Source: Stenotrophomonas maltophilia (GTDB taxonomy: Bacteria; Pseudomonadota; Gammaproteobacteria; Xanthomonadales; Xanthomonadaceae). Taken from it: a stretch of DNA of 64,000 nt. The position numbers were made by a program, and so were the translations under genes. Positions 15,926 to 25,116 of the stretch are shown piece by piece. Every line of letters starts with the position of its first letter. Position 1 is the stretch's first letter. The stretch is taken from the NCBI GenBank assembly GCA_002435595.1, contig DJBL01000070.1, forward strand, positions 103,222-167,221. The letters run 5' to 3'. Under the pieces are notes generated by a model. That model had not been told where the DNA came from, made no database searches, and saw nothing but the letters and a program-made list of their open reading frames with translations.

Positions 15926-18160
15926 TCACGATGTGGCGTCATCGACACGTCGTGGCGACGCGGCCGCCTCCTCCTGCGCCATCGCCTGCAGTTCGCGCTG
16001 CTGCAGGGTGCGCGCCTCCTCCCACTGGAACTGGGTGGCGAACAACGGCACGGCGAACACGAACCGCGGGCCATCCTCGTCGCGCCGGATCACATAGGCC
16101 AGCTGCAGGCGCGCCAGGGAGCGGCGCAGCGCTTCCGGATCCAGGCGTACACCGGCCGCATCCACGTCGGCCAGCAGGTCCTCCAGGCGCACGCCACGCT
16201 CGCCGCCGTTGCCCAGTTGCGCGCAGGCCAGCCGGTACACCACCACCCGATCGATGCGATTGGCCATCGGGTCCGGGGTGAGTCGGGCCCAGCCGGCCAG
16301 CGCGTCGAACACCGGCTCGGCCACCAGCGCGGCGTGCAGCTGGGCCGCATCGATCACGCGCTGGCCGCGGCCCAGCTGGGACAGCAGCTGCTGGCAGACG
16401 ATCGCCACCAGGTTGGCGCGGCGGCCGCATGCGGCGACCAGGCGACGTGGCAGTTCCGGCGCGCTGAAGTGCACGCCGAGGCGGGCCATCGGCTCGGTCG
16501 CCAGCGCCTGGCAGGCCTCGTCCTCCAGGCCGCCCACGTGGATCACCTCGCCGAAGTTGCGCAGCGGCGAGGCGAAATCCAGGGTCACCGCTTCGTAGAG
16601 GTCCCAGAAGCCGGCCAGCATAAAGTGGCAGCGGCCCTCCTCGCTGATCGCGCGCAGCGCCGCCAGCTGCCGATACCCGGCAGCGGCGTCGGCGCGCAGG
16701 AACAGGTCGGTCTCATCGACCAGCAACAGCAGCTGGCGGCCGCCGGCCTGCGCCGACAGCGCCGCTACCACCTCATCCATCTCGGCGCTCTCGGGCAGGC
16801 CCGCCGCCACCGCCAGGCGCACGCCGAGGCGATGGTCGCGCAGGGACAGGTACTGGCAATGCACGCGCGGATGCCCGGCGAAGCGGCGTTCGATCGCCTT
16901 CATCACGCTGGTCTTGCCCAGCTGCCGCCCGCCCACCAGCAGGTAGTTGCCCGGCTCGCGGTTGAGCACCCGGGCCAGCAATGACGCGCGGCCGAAGAAC
17001 GCAGCCGGCCGGGTGATGCCGCCGTGGGTCTGGTAGGGCGAAATACGGGTGACCTTCAACTGGCGCGCCAGCAATGCCACCAGCGCAGCCTGCGCATTGG
17101 GCTGCAGCAGCCAGCGGGTCTGCGCGGCCTGCTCCAGGCACGCGCACAGGTTGGCCGGGTCCTCGGCATGGGCCCGCAGCGCCGGCTCGGCGGCGAGCGA
17201 CGGACTCACCACCAGCACCACGTCCTGGCCATTGGGCATGCCGCGCAGCTGCTGCACGATCGCCTCTCCGCCCAGCGCCGGCGCGGGCAGGTAAACCCAC
17301 AGCCGCTCCAGCCCCAGCGGCAGGTCGTCGGGCAGCGTCCACTCACGCACGCAGCCGGGCAACGCCCATCCCTGCGCGGGTGCATCGGCAGCGCCGATCC
17401 GGCCCGCCAGTGCCGTCGCCTGCGCCGTGGCCGGTGCCGCGGCATGGCGCAGCGCCTCGCGCCATCGCACCTTGGCCACCCCGGCGTCAGCCAGCACCCG
17501 CTCGCGCAGGCGCACCCAGCCCAACTGCCGATCCAGCCCCGGCAGCGTCTGCAGCGGCTGCTCGAACAGGCGCGCCGGCCGGCGCAGGATCGCGGCAATG
17601 GCCGGCCGCACCCGGTACCAGAGCACGCCCAGCACGATCAGCACCGCCACCGCCACGCCGAGCAGCAGGCACAGCCACTGGATGAGCGTCCACGGCGCGT
17701 CGGCCTGGCAGTCCGGTGCCAGCCAGCGCGTGGGTGGCGGCGGGTCGCCCGGGCGACAGCGCCACTGCCCGCTGGCCGGCTGCAGGGTCTGCTCCAGCAC
17801 CGTTCCGGCCAAGCCGGCGCTGGCCGGGAAACGATCGGTGAAACGCAGCCGCAGCACGAACGGCGCCGGCGTTTCGGCCACCAGTACCGCCTCGCCCGGA
17901 TCCTGCACGCCGGGCACCGCGATCCCGGTGGGCCACACCCCTTCGCGCTGCCAGTAGCCGTGCGCCTCCTCGCGCAGCAGGGTCATGTCGATGCGGGCAC
18001 GCTGCATCAGCATCATGCTCTCGCCGTCGTGCGCGATCTTCCATGCCACCCAGGGATTGAGCATCGGCGCCACGAACAGGCTGCCCACGAACCAGGTCGC
18101 CGCGGCGATCAGCAGCAGGCGCCAGCTGCGCCAGCGCAACAGGCCGGCGGCACGCCTCAC
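15926..18160 (-). CDS. Membrane STAND-type ATPase with pilin-like periplasmic domain
   Basis: 744 aa, GTG start overlapping the upstream gene stop by four bases (GTGA). Order: helix 1 (about residues 15-34); a periplasmic segment (35-155); helix 2 (157-182, QWLCLLLGVAVAVLIVLGVLW); a linker; a P-loop ATPase with an FFGRASLL entry, Walker A VGGRQLGKTSV (about 409-419) and Walker B LLLLVDETDLF (477-487); and a C-terminal winged-helix-like part (RLEDLLADVDAAGVRLDPEALRRSL). The periplasmic part has YWQREGVWPTGI and GQWRCRPGD...RWLAPDC, the layout of a type IV pilin head with its C-terminal disulfide. Inference: a membrane-anchored signalling ATPase sensing something in the periplasm, working with the coupled HTH protein. 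Function unknown. Confidence 0.8.
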   Translation of the reverse strand: MRRAAGLLRWRSWRLLLIAAATWFVGSLFVAPMLNPWVAWKIAHDGESMMLMQRARIDMTLLREEAHGYWQREGVWPTGIAVPGVQDPGEAVLVAETPAPFVLRLRFTDRFPASAGLAGTVLEQTLQPASGQWRCRPGDPPPPTRWLAPDCQADAPWTLIQWLCLLLGVAVAVLIVLGVLWYRVRPAIAAILRRPARLFEQPLQTLPGLDRQLGWVRLRERVLADAGVAKVRWREALRHAAAPATAQATALAGRIGAADAPAQGWALPGCVREWTLPDDLPLGLERLWVYLPAPALGGEAIVQQLRGMPNGQDVVLVVSPSLAAEPALRAHAEDPANLCACLEQAAQTRWLLQPNAQAALVALLARQLKVTRISPYQTHGGITRPAAFFGRASLLARVLNREPGNYLLVGGRQLGKTSVMKAIERRFAGHPRVHCQYLSLRDHRLGVRLAVAAGLPESAEMDEVVAALSAQAGGRQLLLLVDETDLFLRADAAAGYRQLAALRAISEEGRCHFMLAGFWDLYEAVTLDFASPLRNFGEVIHVGGLEDEACQALATEPMARLGVHFSAPELPRRLVAACGRRANLVAIVCQQLLSQLGRGQRVIDAAQLHAALVAEPVFDALAGWARLTPDPMANRIDRVVVYRLACAQLGNGGERGVRLEDLLADVDAAGVRLDPEALRRSLARLQLAYVIRRDEDGPRFVFAVPLFATQFQWEEARTLQQRELQAMAQEEAAASPRRVDDATS

Positions 18161-19368
18161 GCGGGCAGCTCGGCAAGGCTGTCGGTCACCTGCCGCACCG
18201 TGCGCCGGATCGCCTCGCAGCGCCATTCCAGCCAGGCGCCATCGGCATGCGTGCGCGCGGCCAGCAGGTTCTGCCAGTACAACTGGCGCAGCAGTGGATC
18301 CACCAGGTAGGGGCGTGCCGGGGCCAACCTCGGTCGCTGCAACCAGGCATCCACGGCCTGGCGTGCGACTGGATCCCGCAGCACCGGCAGCAGTGCCTCC
18401 CACAGGCGCGGATGGGTGGCCAGGGTGGCGATCACCGCTTCGTCGTCCAGCGCGGACGCGGGCGAGGGCGTGGCCAGCAGGGTCAGCGCCGCCTGCGCCA
18501 GCAGCGGATGGCCGCCGGACAGGTACAGCGCGCGCTCCAGCAGATACGCCGGCACGTTGGCGGCGTTGCGTTGCAGGTCGTCCACGCCCAGCTCGGGCCA
18601 GTGCTCGGTGGCGGCGATGTTGAGCAGCGACAGGTCCCCGCCCTGGTACTTGAGATCGGCCAGTGCCGCGCCGCCGCAGATCAGCAGGTGCAGCTTGCCG
18701 CTGTACATTTCACTGAGGCTGCGCAGGATGCCGGCCAGCACGTCACGCGGCCCGGGAGCGCCCTGTTCGAAGCGGCTGACCAGGCAGAACAGCGCGCCCG
18801 GCTGCTGCAGCCGGCGTGCCAGCGCGGCCTCGAAGGCGGCATCGGACGCGATGCCGTCCAGCCCGCACTGGGCGGCCAACAGCGCGAAGTAATCCTGGTC
18901 ATCCACGCCGGCCCGGAACGGTGGCTGCAGGTGCAGCACGCGCCCGCTGCCGTAGCGGCGTGCCGCCTCGGCAAGGATCGCTTCGCGCTCGGGCGGCTGG
19001 CCCCAGTGGGCCTGGGTCAGCAACAGGCTTACCGGGTAGGGGCGCAACTGCTGCAGCCGGTCCAGCAGGTGCAGCACCGTGGTCGGCACCGCCTCGGCCG
19101 ACGGCGGCGCCAGCACCGGCTCGACCGGAAACTCCGGCTCGAATCCGGCCGAACACAGCAGTGCATTGGATTCGGCTTCGGTCAGGCGCAGGTAATTGGC
19201 GCAGGCCAGCACGCGCTCGCGATGGCGCCGGCTGGGCAATGACGCACCGGCACGCCAGTTGTTGACGGCTTCGCGACTGATGCCGATCTCTGCCGCCACG
19301 CCACCGGCGCTGGCGCGGATGCGGCGCATGTGGCGCGACAGCAGCACCGCGAACTCCGGGACAGGCAT
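18157..19368 (-). CDS. XRE-type HTH protein with degenerate STAND-like domain
   Basis: 403 aa. Residues about 10-65 form a Cro/cI-type helix-turn-helix (RRIRASAGGVAAEIGISREAVNNWRAGASLPSRRHRERVLACANYL). The rest resembles the fold of the partner ATPase (LRPYPVSLLLTQAHWGQPPEREA where a P-loop is expected, ALFCLVSRFEQGAPG where Walker B is expected, GGHPLLAQAALTLL in the helical part), but lysine and the acidic pair are missing, so it probably does not hydrolyse ATP. It is translationally coupled to the downstream membrane ATPase. I infer a regulator or adaptor for that ATPase. No clear Shine-Dalgarno at the ATG; the start is taken from the HTH position. Confidence 0.75.
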   Translation of the reverse strand: MPVPEFAVLLSRHMRRIRASAGGVAAEIGISREAVNNWRAGASLPSRRHRERVLACANYLRLTEAESNALLCSAGFEPEFPVEPVLAPPSAEAVPTTVLHLLDRLQQLRPYPVSLLLTQAHWGQPPEREAILAEAARRYGSGRVLHLQPPFRAGVDDQDYFALLAAQCGLDGIASDAAFEAALARRLQQPGALFCLVSRFEQGAPGPRDVLAGILRSLSEMYSGKLHLLICGGAALADLKYQGGDLSLLNIAATEHWPELGVDDLQRNAANVPAYLLERALYLSGGHPLLAQAALTLLATPSPASALDDEAVIATLATHPRLWEALLPVLRDPVARQAVDAWLQRPRLAPARPYLVDPLLRQLYWQNLLAARTHADGAWLEWRCEAIRRTVRQVTDSLAELPA

Positions 19369-19459
19369 GGGAAAGGACCAGAACGGGTGGGAATCGGCCA
19401 CCCTACCGTGGCCGTTTCGGCTGTCAACCATGCCGGCATCCTGCCCTCGTGCACGCACC

Positions 19460-19990
19460 TCAACCGACCGCCGCGACCGACGAAGACCGCACCACGAACA
19501 CCTTGCGGGTGAGCAACAGATGGACCACCAAGACCAGCACGCCCAGCAGCAGCACGCCCACTGTCAGCCGCCCCAGCACCGCCCCCAGGCGCTGCTGGCC
19601 CTGCAGCCGCTCCAGCCGCTCAAAGCGTGCCGGGTCGGCACGCGCATAGGCCACCGCGACGTGTGCGCCCTCCTCCAGGTAAGGGGCGGCGTTGTCTTCG
19701 GAGGTGCTGAAATGCCCCTGGTGGTCTGCGCCGCGGGCCTGGAACCGATAGGTGAAGTGGTAGGCGTGGCTGACCCGCCCTTTGCGGCCGCGCTGTTCTT
19801 CGATGCGTTCCAGCTGCACCGGCACCTGCACGGTGACCGCGTCCTTGAGGATGGCCTGCGCCTGCCGATGGCCACTGAGCGTGGTCCACGCCATGCCGAT
19901 GGCCAGGGCGACGTAGCCCAGGATGCACAGCCAACGCGAGGCACGGGCCAGGCGGGCATGCGCGCCGATGGAAACAGGAATGCTGATCAT
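19460..19990 (-). CDS. DUF3592 membrane protein
   Basis: 176 aa; the ATG at 19990 follows GGGGA. One helix near the N-terminus (WLCILGYVALAIGMAWTTL), a beta-rich soluble domain with the DUF3592 pattern (SHAYHFTYRFQARG ... EEGAHVAVAYARADPARFE), then a second helix (LTVGVLLLGVLVLVVHLLL). The domain is predicted to lie outside the cytoplasm. Function unknown. It precedes the HTH-STAND gene on the same strand with a 91-base gap. Confidence 0.8.
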   Translation of the reverse strand: MISIPVSIGAHARLARASRWLCILGYVALAIGMAWTTLSGHRQAQAILKDAVTVQVPVQLERIEEQRGRKGRVSHAYHFTYRFQARGADHQGHFSTSEDNAAPYLEEGAHVAVAYARADPARFERLERLQGQQRLGAVLGRLTVGVLLLGVLVLVVHLLLTRKVFVVRSSSVAAVG

Positions 19991-20100
19991 GAGGGTCCCC
20001 GGTGATGATCGATGTGGCCAGTCGCGGGTCTGCACTGGCACCGGGAAAGTGTGCGGACCGGGCGGGCATGCGTGAACCGCCAGCACGTCAAGTGGGGTGC

Positions 20101-20131
20101 GGCGGCGCTTGACGATGCGTCAAGCGCCGCC
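20101..20131 (-). terminator. Perfect 14-bp hairpin downstream of the quinone reductase gene
   Basis: GGCGGCGCTTGACG and CGTCAAGCGCCGCC are exact complements around a three-base loop. The hairpin starts six bases after the stop codon at 20138 of the minus-strand reductase gene. There is no T-tract, so it is either a transcript-end stabiliser, a Rho-assisted terminator or a repeat-type element. Confidence 0.6.
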
Positions 20132-20137
20132 CTGCGC

Positions 20138-20917
20138 TCAGTCGGCGATATGGATGCCCAGGCCCACCTGTCCATCGGCCAGGCCCTCGCGCAGGCGCAG
20201 CGCGGGAATCTCGTAGTCGCCGGCGTTCTGCCGCCGATAGGCGATCACCGGGTCGGTGGCCAGGCCATCCAGGCGCGCGCCCAATCTGTCCAGCTCGTAC
20301 GGGTAGGACGCGGCGTCGACGCGGCTGCTGCGATAGATCACATGCGCCGGCAGCACGTCGAAACCGGGGTAGAACAGGATGCCGTGCTGGATGGGAAACA
20401 GCACATCCTCGATGGGGCCGTTGATGCCACGCGGACCGTAGTGCGAGTCCCATCCACCGGTGGTCACTACCAGCATGGCGCGCTTGCCGGTCATCGCGCC
20501 CTCGCCGTAGCGGTCGCCCCAGTGCGTATCGGAGTGTTCGCCCACGCCGTAGGCAAAGCCGTAGGCGTAGACCCGGTCGACCCAGCCCTTGAGGATGGCC
20601 GGCATCGAGAACCACCACAGCGGGAACTGCAGGATCACCGCATCGGCCCACCGCAGCTTGTCCTGCTCGGCGGCGATGTCCGCACTCTGGGCGCCGTTGG
20701 CGAAGGCCTGGCGCGAGTCCAGCGAGGCATGGAAGGGAACGCGGGGATCACGCCCGACGTGGTCGGCCGCGTCCAGCTGCGACTTCCACTGCATGGCGTA
20801 CAGGTCCGACACCTGCACGCTGTGGCCGGCCTGCTGCAGGCGCGCGACGGTGAACGCCTTGAGCGCGCCGTTGAGCGAGGTGGATTCGGGATGCGCGTAG
20901 ACAAGCAGGATGTTCAT
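20138..20917 (-). CDS. NAD(P)H-dependent quinone oxidoreductase (flavodoxin-like fold)
   Basis: 259 aa, starting MNILLVYAHPESTSLNGAL with GGAG five bases before the ATG. Motifs of the NQO1/MdaB-type FMN/FAD proteins: AHPESTSLNGALK (flavin-phosphate loop), ILQFPLWWFSMPAILKGWVDRV (isoalloxazine face), and VTTGGWDSHYGPRGINGPIEDVLFP. They carry out two-electron reduction of quinones with NAD(P)H, protecting against redox cycling. It is divergent from the LysR gene with an 85-base shared upstream region, so LysR control is likely. Confidence 0.9.
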   Translation of the reverse strand: MNILLVYAHPESTSLNGALKAFTVARLQQAGHSVQVSDLYAMQWKSQLDAADHVGRDPRVPFHASLDSRQAFANGAQSADIAAEQDKLRWADAVILQFPLWWFSMPAILKGWVDRVYAYGFAYGVGEHSDTHWGDRYGEGAMTGKRAMLVVTTGGWDSHYGPRGINGPIEDVLFPIQHGILFYPGFDVLPAHVIYRSSRVDAASYPYELDRLGARLDGLATDPVIAYRRQNAGDYEIPALRLREGLADGQVGLGIHIAD

Positions 20918-21002
20918 GGACACTCCAGTTGGGGGAATGCCAACCACGTTAGGCGACACCTCGCTATAGTAGAAATGAATTCCTGAAATTGCAGGCATTG
21001 CC
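20918..21002. promoter_or_regulatory. Divergent promoter region, quinone reductase / LysR
   Basis: An 85-base intergenic region between the two divergently transcribed genes, noticeably richer in A/T (CTATAGTAGAAATGAATTCCTG) than its surroundings. It is the expected binding site for the adjacent LysR regulator, which typically represses itself and activates the divergent gene. I do not call an exact T-N11-A site. Confidence 0.5.
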
Positions 21003-21902
21003 TTGGACAATTCCTTGCGCCGGATCGACCTCAACCTGCTGGTCACCCTGCAGGCATTGCTGGAAGAGCTCAACGTCACCCGCGCCGCCGAGCGCCTGCA
21101 CCTGGCGCAGCCCACGGTCAGCGTGCAGCTGGGCCGCCTGCGCGCGCTGTTCGACGACCCGTTGCTGCTGCCGGGTCCGCGCGGCATGCGCAGTACCCCG
21201 CGCGCCGACGCACTGCGCGAACCGCTGGCCGAGGCGCTGTCCGCCCTGCAGCGCGCGGTTGCGCCGGTGCAGGCGTTCGACCCCGGGCAGGCCGCACTCA
21301 CCTGGCGGATCATGGCCTCGGATTTCGGCGAAACCACCGTGGTCCTGCCGGCCCTGCCCGGGGTGCGCCGCGCCGCGCCTTCCGCGCGGCTGGCCGTGGT
21401 CGGCCTGGTCCCCGGCCAGATGGTGCAGCAGAGCGAGCGCGGCGCCATCGACCTGGCCATCCACATCACCTCCGAGGCCCCGCCCAGCCTGCACCATCGG
21501 CCGCTGTTCCAGGAGCGGTACGTGCTGGCGGGCCGCCGCGACCATCCGCGGCTCAGGCGACGGCCGACGCTCCGGCAGTTCTGCGCGCTGGACCACGTGA
21601 TCGTCTCGCCCGAGGGCGGCGGCTTCCACGGCAACACCGACAGCGCGCTGGCGCATGCCGGGGCACGCCGCAACGTGGTGCTGTCGGTGCCGCACTTCCT
21701 GTTCCTGCGCAGCGTGCTGCTGCGCACCGACCTGGTCGCCATGATGCCCTCGCGGCTGGTCGATCAGGACCCGGCACTGAAGGCCGTCGCCGCGCCGATC
21801 GACGTGCCCGGCTTCGAGATGGTGATGCTGTGGCACGAGCGCGTGCACCGCGACCCTGCCCATCGCTGGCTGCGCGAACGGATCGTGGCGGCCGTGGACT
21901 GA
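21003..21902 (+). CDS. LysR family transcriptional regulator
   Basis: 299 aa with TTG start (MDNSLRRIDLNLLVTLQALL). The N-terminal winged helix-turn-helix is intact (ELNVTRAAERLHLAQPTVSVQLGRLRALFDDPLLL). The rest is the periplasmic-binding-like co-inducer domain (TWRIMASDFGETTVVLPALPG ... LFQERYVLAGRRDHP). Divergent from a quinone reductase gene, a common regulator-target arrangement in proteobacteria; inducer unknown, possibly quinones or phenolics. Confidence 0.9.
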   Translation: MDNSLRRIDLNLLVTLQALLEELNVTRAAERLHLAQPTVSVQLGRLRALFDDPLLLPGPRGMRSTPRADALREPLAEALSALQRAVAPVQAFDPGQAALTWRIMASDFGETTVVLPALPGVRRAAPSARLAVVGLVPGQMVQQSERGAIDLAIHITSEAPPSLHHRPLFQERYVLAGRRDHPRLRRRPTLRQFCALDHVIVSPEGGGFHGNTDSALAHAGARRNVVLSVPHFLFLRSVLLRTDLVAMMPSRLVDQDPALKAVAAPIDVPGFEMVMLWHERVHRDPAHRWLRERIVAAVD

Positions 21903-21929
21903 GCCGGAAGGCGATATTGCGATGCGTCA

Positions 21930-21943
21930 TGTAAACGATTACA
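21930..21943. promoter_or_regulatory. LacI-family-type operator upstream of the glycosidase gene
   Basis: TGTAAACGATTACA is a near-palindrome (12 of 14 positions symmetrical, with central CG), like operators of LacI-type sugar regulators in Xanthomonadaceae. It stands 54 bases before the start codon of the discoidin-glycosidase gene. No LacI gene is in the window, so the regulator must be encoded elsewhere. Confidence 0.6.
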
Positions 21944-21996
21944 CCCCCTGTTAGCGTTGTCTCCACCTCATATTGAGGGATGCCGAGGAGAGCTTG

Positions 21997-24900
21997 ATGG
22001 GGTTGCCCGCCGATCGCCGGACCTTGCCACGCATGCGACACCGGCGCGTGCGCGCCGCCCTCCTCGTCCCGGTGCTGATGCTGAGCCTGGCAGCATCGGC
22101 CCAGACACTGCCGCCGCGCGGCCAGTGGCAGGCCAGCAGCTCCTCGCAGCAGGTGCCTGCCATGGCTGTCAGCCACCTCATCGATGGCGACCCGAAGACG
22201 GTCACCGGCGGCGCCTTCAGCCCGGGCCACTGGTTCCAGGTGGACCTGGGCACGCCGGCCACGGTCGCCGGCGCGCGGATCACCTGGGATGTGTCCAACC
22301 CCGAGGGCTACACGCTGCAGACCTCGCTGGACGGCAGGCAATGGCAGCCCGCCTACACCATGACCGACTCGCTCGGCGGCATCGAGAGCCTGTTCTTCGC
22401 CCCGCGCCAGGCGCGTTACCTGCGCCTGGCCAGCCCCGACCGCACCTCCGACTGGGGCGTGTCGATTTTCGAGCTCGAGCCGCTCGACGGCACCACCAGC
22501 GCCCGCGTTGCCGCGCTCACCACGCAGCAGGCTGCCTCGCTGTGGCAAGGCGGCGCGGCGGTCGCCCTCCCGAGGGTGAACAACGCCACGCACGCACTGG
22601 ACATCACCCTGCCGCGCCCGCTGGACACTACCGGGCTGGTGGTGGAATGGGCCGGCGCGCACGGCGCGGCGCGACTGCAGGCGCAGGACAGCCAGGGCCG
22701 CTGGACCGATCTGGCCACCGATGCGCAGGCGGGCAGCCGCCCGCAAAGCTGGCTGGCCGGCACCGCACCGGTAACGGCCAGCGCCCTGCGCCTGAGCGTG
22801 GCCGGCGCCGCGCCGCAGGTGACACGCCTGCGCCTGCTCGGGCCGAAGGCGGTGATGACCCCGATGAAGCAGTACCAGATCGCCGCCACCGGCGCCCAGC
22901 GCGCACTGTTCCCGGCGTCGCTGCACATGCAGCAGACCTACTGGACGGCGGTAGGCATCCACGGCGGACGCCAGAAGTCGATCTTCGATGAGTACGGCAA
23001 CCTTGAAGCGTTCAAGGGCGCGCCGTTGGTACAGCCGATCTGGCGCAACGCCGATGGCAGCGCCGCCGGCGCCGCCGGGCACCCGGTGCAGCACGCCCTG
23101 CGCGATGGCTGGAAGCCGATGCCGTCGGCCACCTGGTCACCGCAACCGGGCCTGGAGCTGCGCAGCGAGACCTTTGCGATCGAACGCGACGGCCAGCCGG
23201 TGACCTACCTGCGCCATCGCCTGCGCAATACCGGCACGCAGCCCGTGGACGGCAGCTTGACCCTGGTGGTGCGGCCGATGCAGATGAACCCACCGTGGCA
23301 GAACGGCGGCCTGTCGCCGATCCGTGAGATCGCCGTCGACGGCCGCAGCGTGCGGGTCAATGGCCGCCGCCTGCTGCAGTCATTGAGCCCGGTGGATACG
23401 GCCGGGGCGGCGCCGTTCGGCGCCGACGGCAGCACCGAGATCACCGCAGCCATTGCCACCGGCACCCTGCCCCGTGCAGGCCAGGCCAGCGATGCCGCCG
23501 GGCTGGCCGCCGCCGCGCTGGGCTATCGCGTGCAGTTGGCGCCCGGGCAAAGCCGCTCGGTCGTGGTCGCCTTCCCGCTCGGCACCGCTGCGGCCGGTGC
23601 CGATGGCACATTGCCCGAGGCCCCGCCACTGGACCTGGCCGATGCGCCCGTCGATGTCGATGCTGCCTTCGAAGCCCTGGCCGGCCAGGCATCGGCCGAC
23701 TGGCAGGCGCGGCTGGGCCAGGTCGGGCTGCGCCTGCCCGACCCCTCGCTGGTGGACATGCTGCGCGCGCAGGCCGCCTACATGCTGATCAACCAGACCG
23801 GGCCGGCCATGCAGCCGGGTCCACGCAATTACAACCGCTCCTTCATCCGCGACGGCATGGCCACCTCGGCGGTGCTGCTGCGCATGGGCGAGGCCAAGGT
23901 CGCGCGCGACTACCTGGCCTGGTACAGCGCACACGGCGTGCATGCCAACGGGCTGGTGTCGCCGATCCTCAATGACGATGGCAGCGTCAACACCGGCTTC
24001 GGCTCGGATATCGAATACGACAGCCAGGGCCAGTACGTCACGCTGGTGGCCGACGTGGCCCGCCTGGACGGCGGCCCGGAATCGGTGCGCGCGTACCTGC
24101 CCAAGGTAAAGGCCGCGTTGCGTTTCCTGCAGGAGCTGCGCGAGCGCACGCTGGTGCCGGGCTACATGTCCGGCCAGCCGGCACCGGCGCGTTTTGCCGG
24201 CATCCTGGCCCCGTCGATCAGCCACGAAGGCTATCCCTCGCCCACCCACAGCTACTGGGACGACTACTGGGGCCTGAAGGGCTGGCATGACGGGGCGTGG
24301 CTGGCCGAGTCGCTCGGCGACCACCAGACCGCCGCCTGGGCGCGTGCGCAGTACAAGGCGCTGTACGACGCGCTGGGCGCCTCGATCCGCGCCACGATGG
24401 CGTGGAAGGGCATCGACTTCATTCCCTCGTCGGCCGATCTGGGCGATGGCGACCCGACCGGTGTGTCGATCGCCCTGGACCCGACCGGCGCGCAGAGTGT
24501 GCTGCCTGCGGAGGCGCTGCACACCACGTTCGCGCGTTACCTGGAAGACGTGCGCAGGCGCAGGCAGCCCGATGCGCTGTATGCCTACACGCCCTATGAG
24601 ATCCGCAACGTGCTCAGCTACGTGCACCTGGACCAGCCGGCCGCCGCCGAGGAGCTGCTGCAGGGCCTGCTGCACGACCGCCGCCCAGTGGAATGGCAGG
24701 TGCTGGCCGAAGTGGTGCATTCGCGGCTGCGCTTTCCGCGCTACCTGGGCGACATGCCGCACACCTGGATCGGTGCCGAGTACGGGCGCACGTTGTTTGG
24801 CATGCTGATGCGCGAGGACGACGATGCACTGTCGCTGCTGCCGGGTGCGCCGCCGTCGTGGGTGGCCGGGGACGGCCTGGCCATCGAGCGCCTGCCCACC

Positions 24901-25116
24901 GCCTACGGCACCCTGCAACTGCAGGCGCGACAGCGCGACGATGCGCTGCAGCTCACGTTGGGCCCGGGCCTGCGCCGCGATGCTGCGGTGCGCGTGTGGT
25001 GGCCGTCGCGCACGCGGCCGGCCAGCGTGCGCGTGGATGGGCGCGCGGTGAGCGACTACGATGCAGACGGCGTGCTGCTGGCGCGGCCGTTCCGCACGCT
25101 GGAGGCGCGCTGGTGA
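21997..25116 (+). CDS. Secreted discoidin-domain six-hairpin glycosidase-like protein
   Basis: 1039 aa; the ATG at 21997 has GAGGAGAG six bases upstream. Order: signal peptide (about residues 13-36, ending AASAQT); an F5/8 type C (discoidin, CBM32-like) carbohydrate-binding domain at about 40-160 (HLIDGDPKTVTGG, WFQVDLGTPATVAG, ARYLRLASP); a second beta-rich region; and from about residue 600 an (alpha/alpha)6 catalytic-type domain with YNRSFIRDGMATSAVLLRMG, SYWDDYWGLKGWHDGAWLAES and WIGAEYGRTLFGML. It resembles periplasmic or surface glycan-degrading proteins. The FIRDG and WDDYW acidic residues are candidate catalysts. Substrate unknown; the preceding LacI-type operator suggests sugar induction. 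Confidence 0.8.
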   Translation: MGLPADRRTLPRMRHRRVRAALLVPVLMLSLAASAQTLPPRGQWQASSSSQQVPAMAVSHLIDGDPKTVTGGAFSPGHWFQVDLGTPATVAGARITWDVSNPEGYTLQTSLDGRQWQPAYTMTDSLGGIESLFFAPRQARYLRLASPDRTSDWGVSIFELEPLDGTTSARVAALTTQQAASLWQGGAAVALPRVNNATHALDITLPRPLDTTGLVVEWAGAHGAARLQAQDSQGRWTDLATDAQAGSRPQSWLAGTAPVTASALRLSVAGAAPQVTRLRLLGPKAVMTPMKQYQIAATGAQRALFPASLHMQQTYWTAVGIHGGRQKSIFDEYGNLEAFKGAPLVQPIWRNADGSAAGAAGHPVQHALRDGWKPMPSATWSPQPGLELRSETFAIERDGQPVTYLRHRLRNTGTQPVDGSLTLVVRPMQMNPPWQNGGLSPIREIAVDGRSVRVNGRRLLQSLSPVDTAGAAPFGADGSTEITAAIATGTLPRAGQASDAAGLAAAALGYRVQLAPGQSRSVVVAFPLGTAAAGADGTLPEAPPLDLADAPVDVDAAFEALAGQASADWQARLGQVGLRLPDPSLVDMLRAQAAYMLINQTGPAMQPGPRNYNRSFIRDGMATSAVLLRMGEAKVARDYLAWYSAHGVHANGLVSPILNDDGSVNTGFGSDIEYDSQGQYVTLVADVARLDGGPESVRAYLPKVKAALRFLQELRERTLVPGYMSGQPAPARFAGILAPSISHEGYPSPTHSYWDDYWGLKGWHDGAWLAESLGDHQTAAWARAQYKALYDALGASIRATMAWKGIDFIPSSADLGDGDPTGVSIALDPTGAQSVLPAEALHTTFARYLEDVRRRRQPDALYAYTPYEIRNVLSYVHLDQPAAAEELLQGLLHDRRPVEWQVLAEVVHSRLRFPRYLGDMPHTWIGAEYGRTLFGMLMREDDDALSLLPGAPPSWVAGDGLAIERLPTAYGTLQLQARQRDDALQLTLGPGLRRDAAVRVWWPSRTRPASVRVDGRAVSDYDADGVLLARPFRTLEARW

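Noticed and set aside
14660..16984. Plus-strand 774-codon frame
   Set aside because: Antisense to the APH-like and membrane-ATPase genes; Arg/Pro/Ala-rich with no domain, so a shadow.
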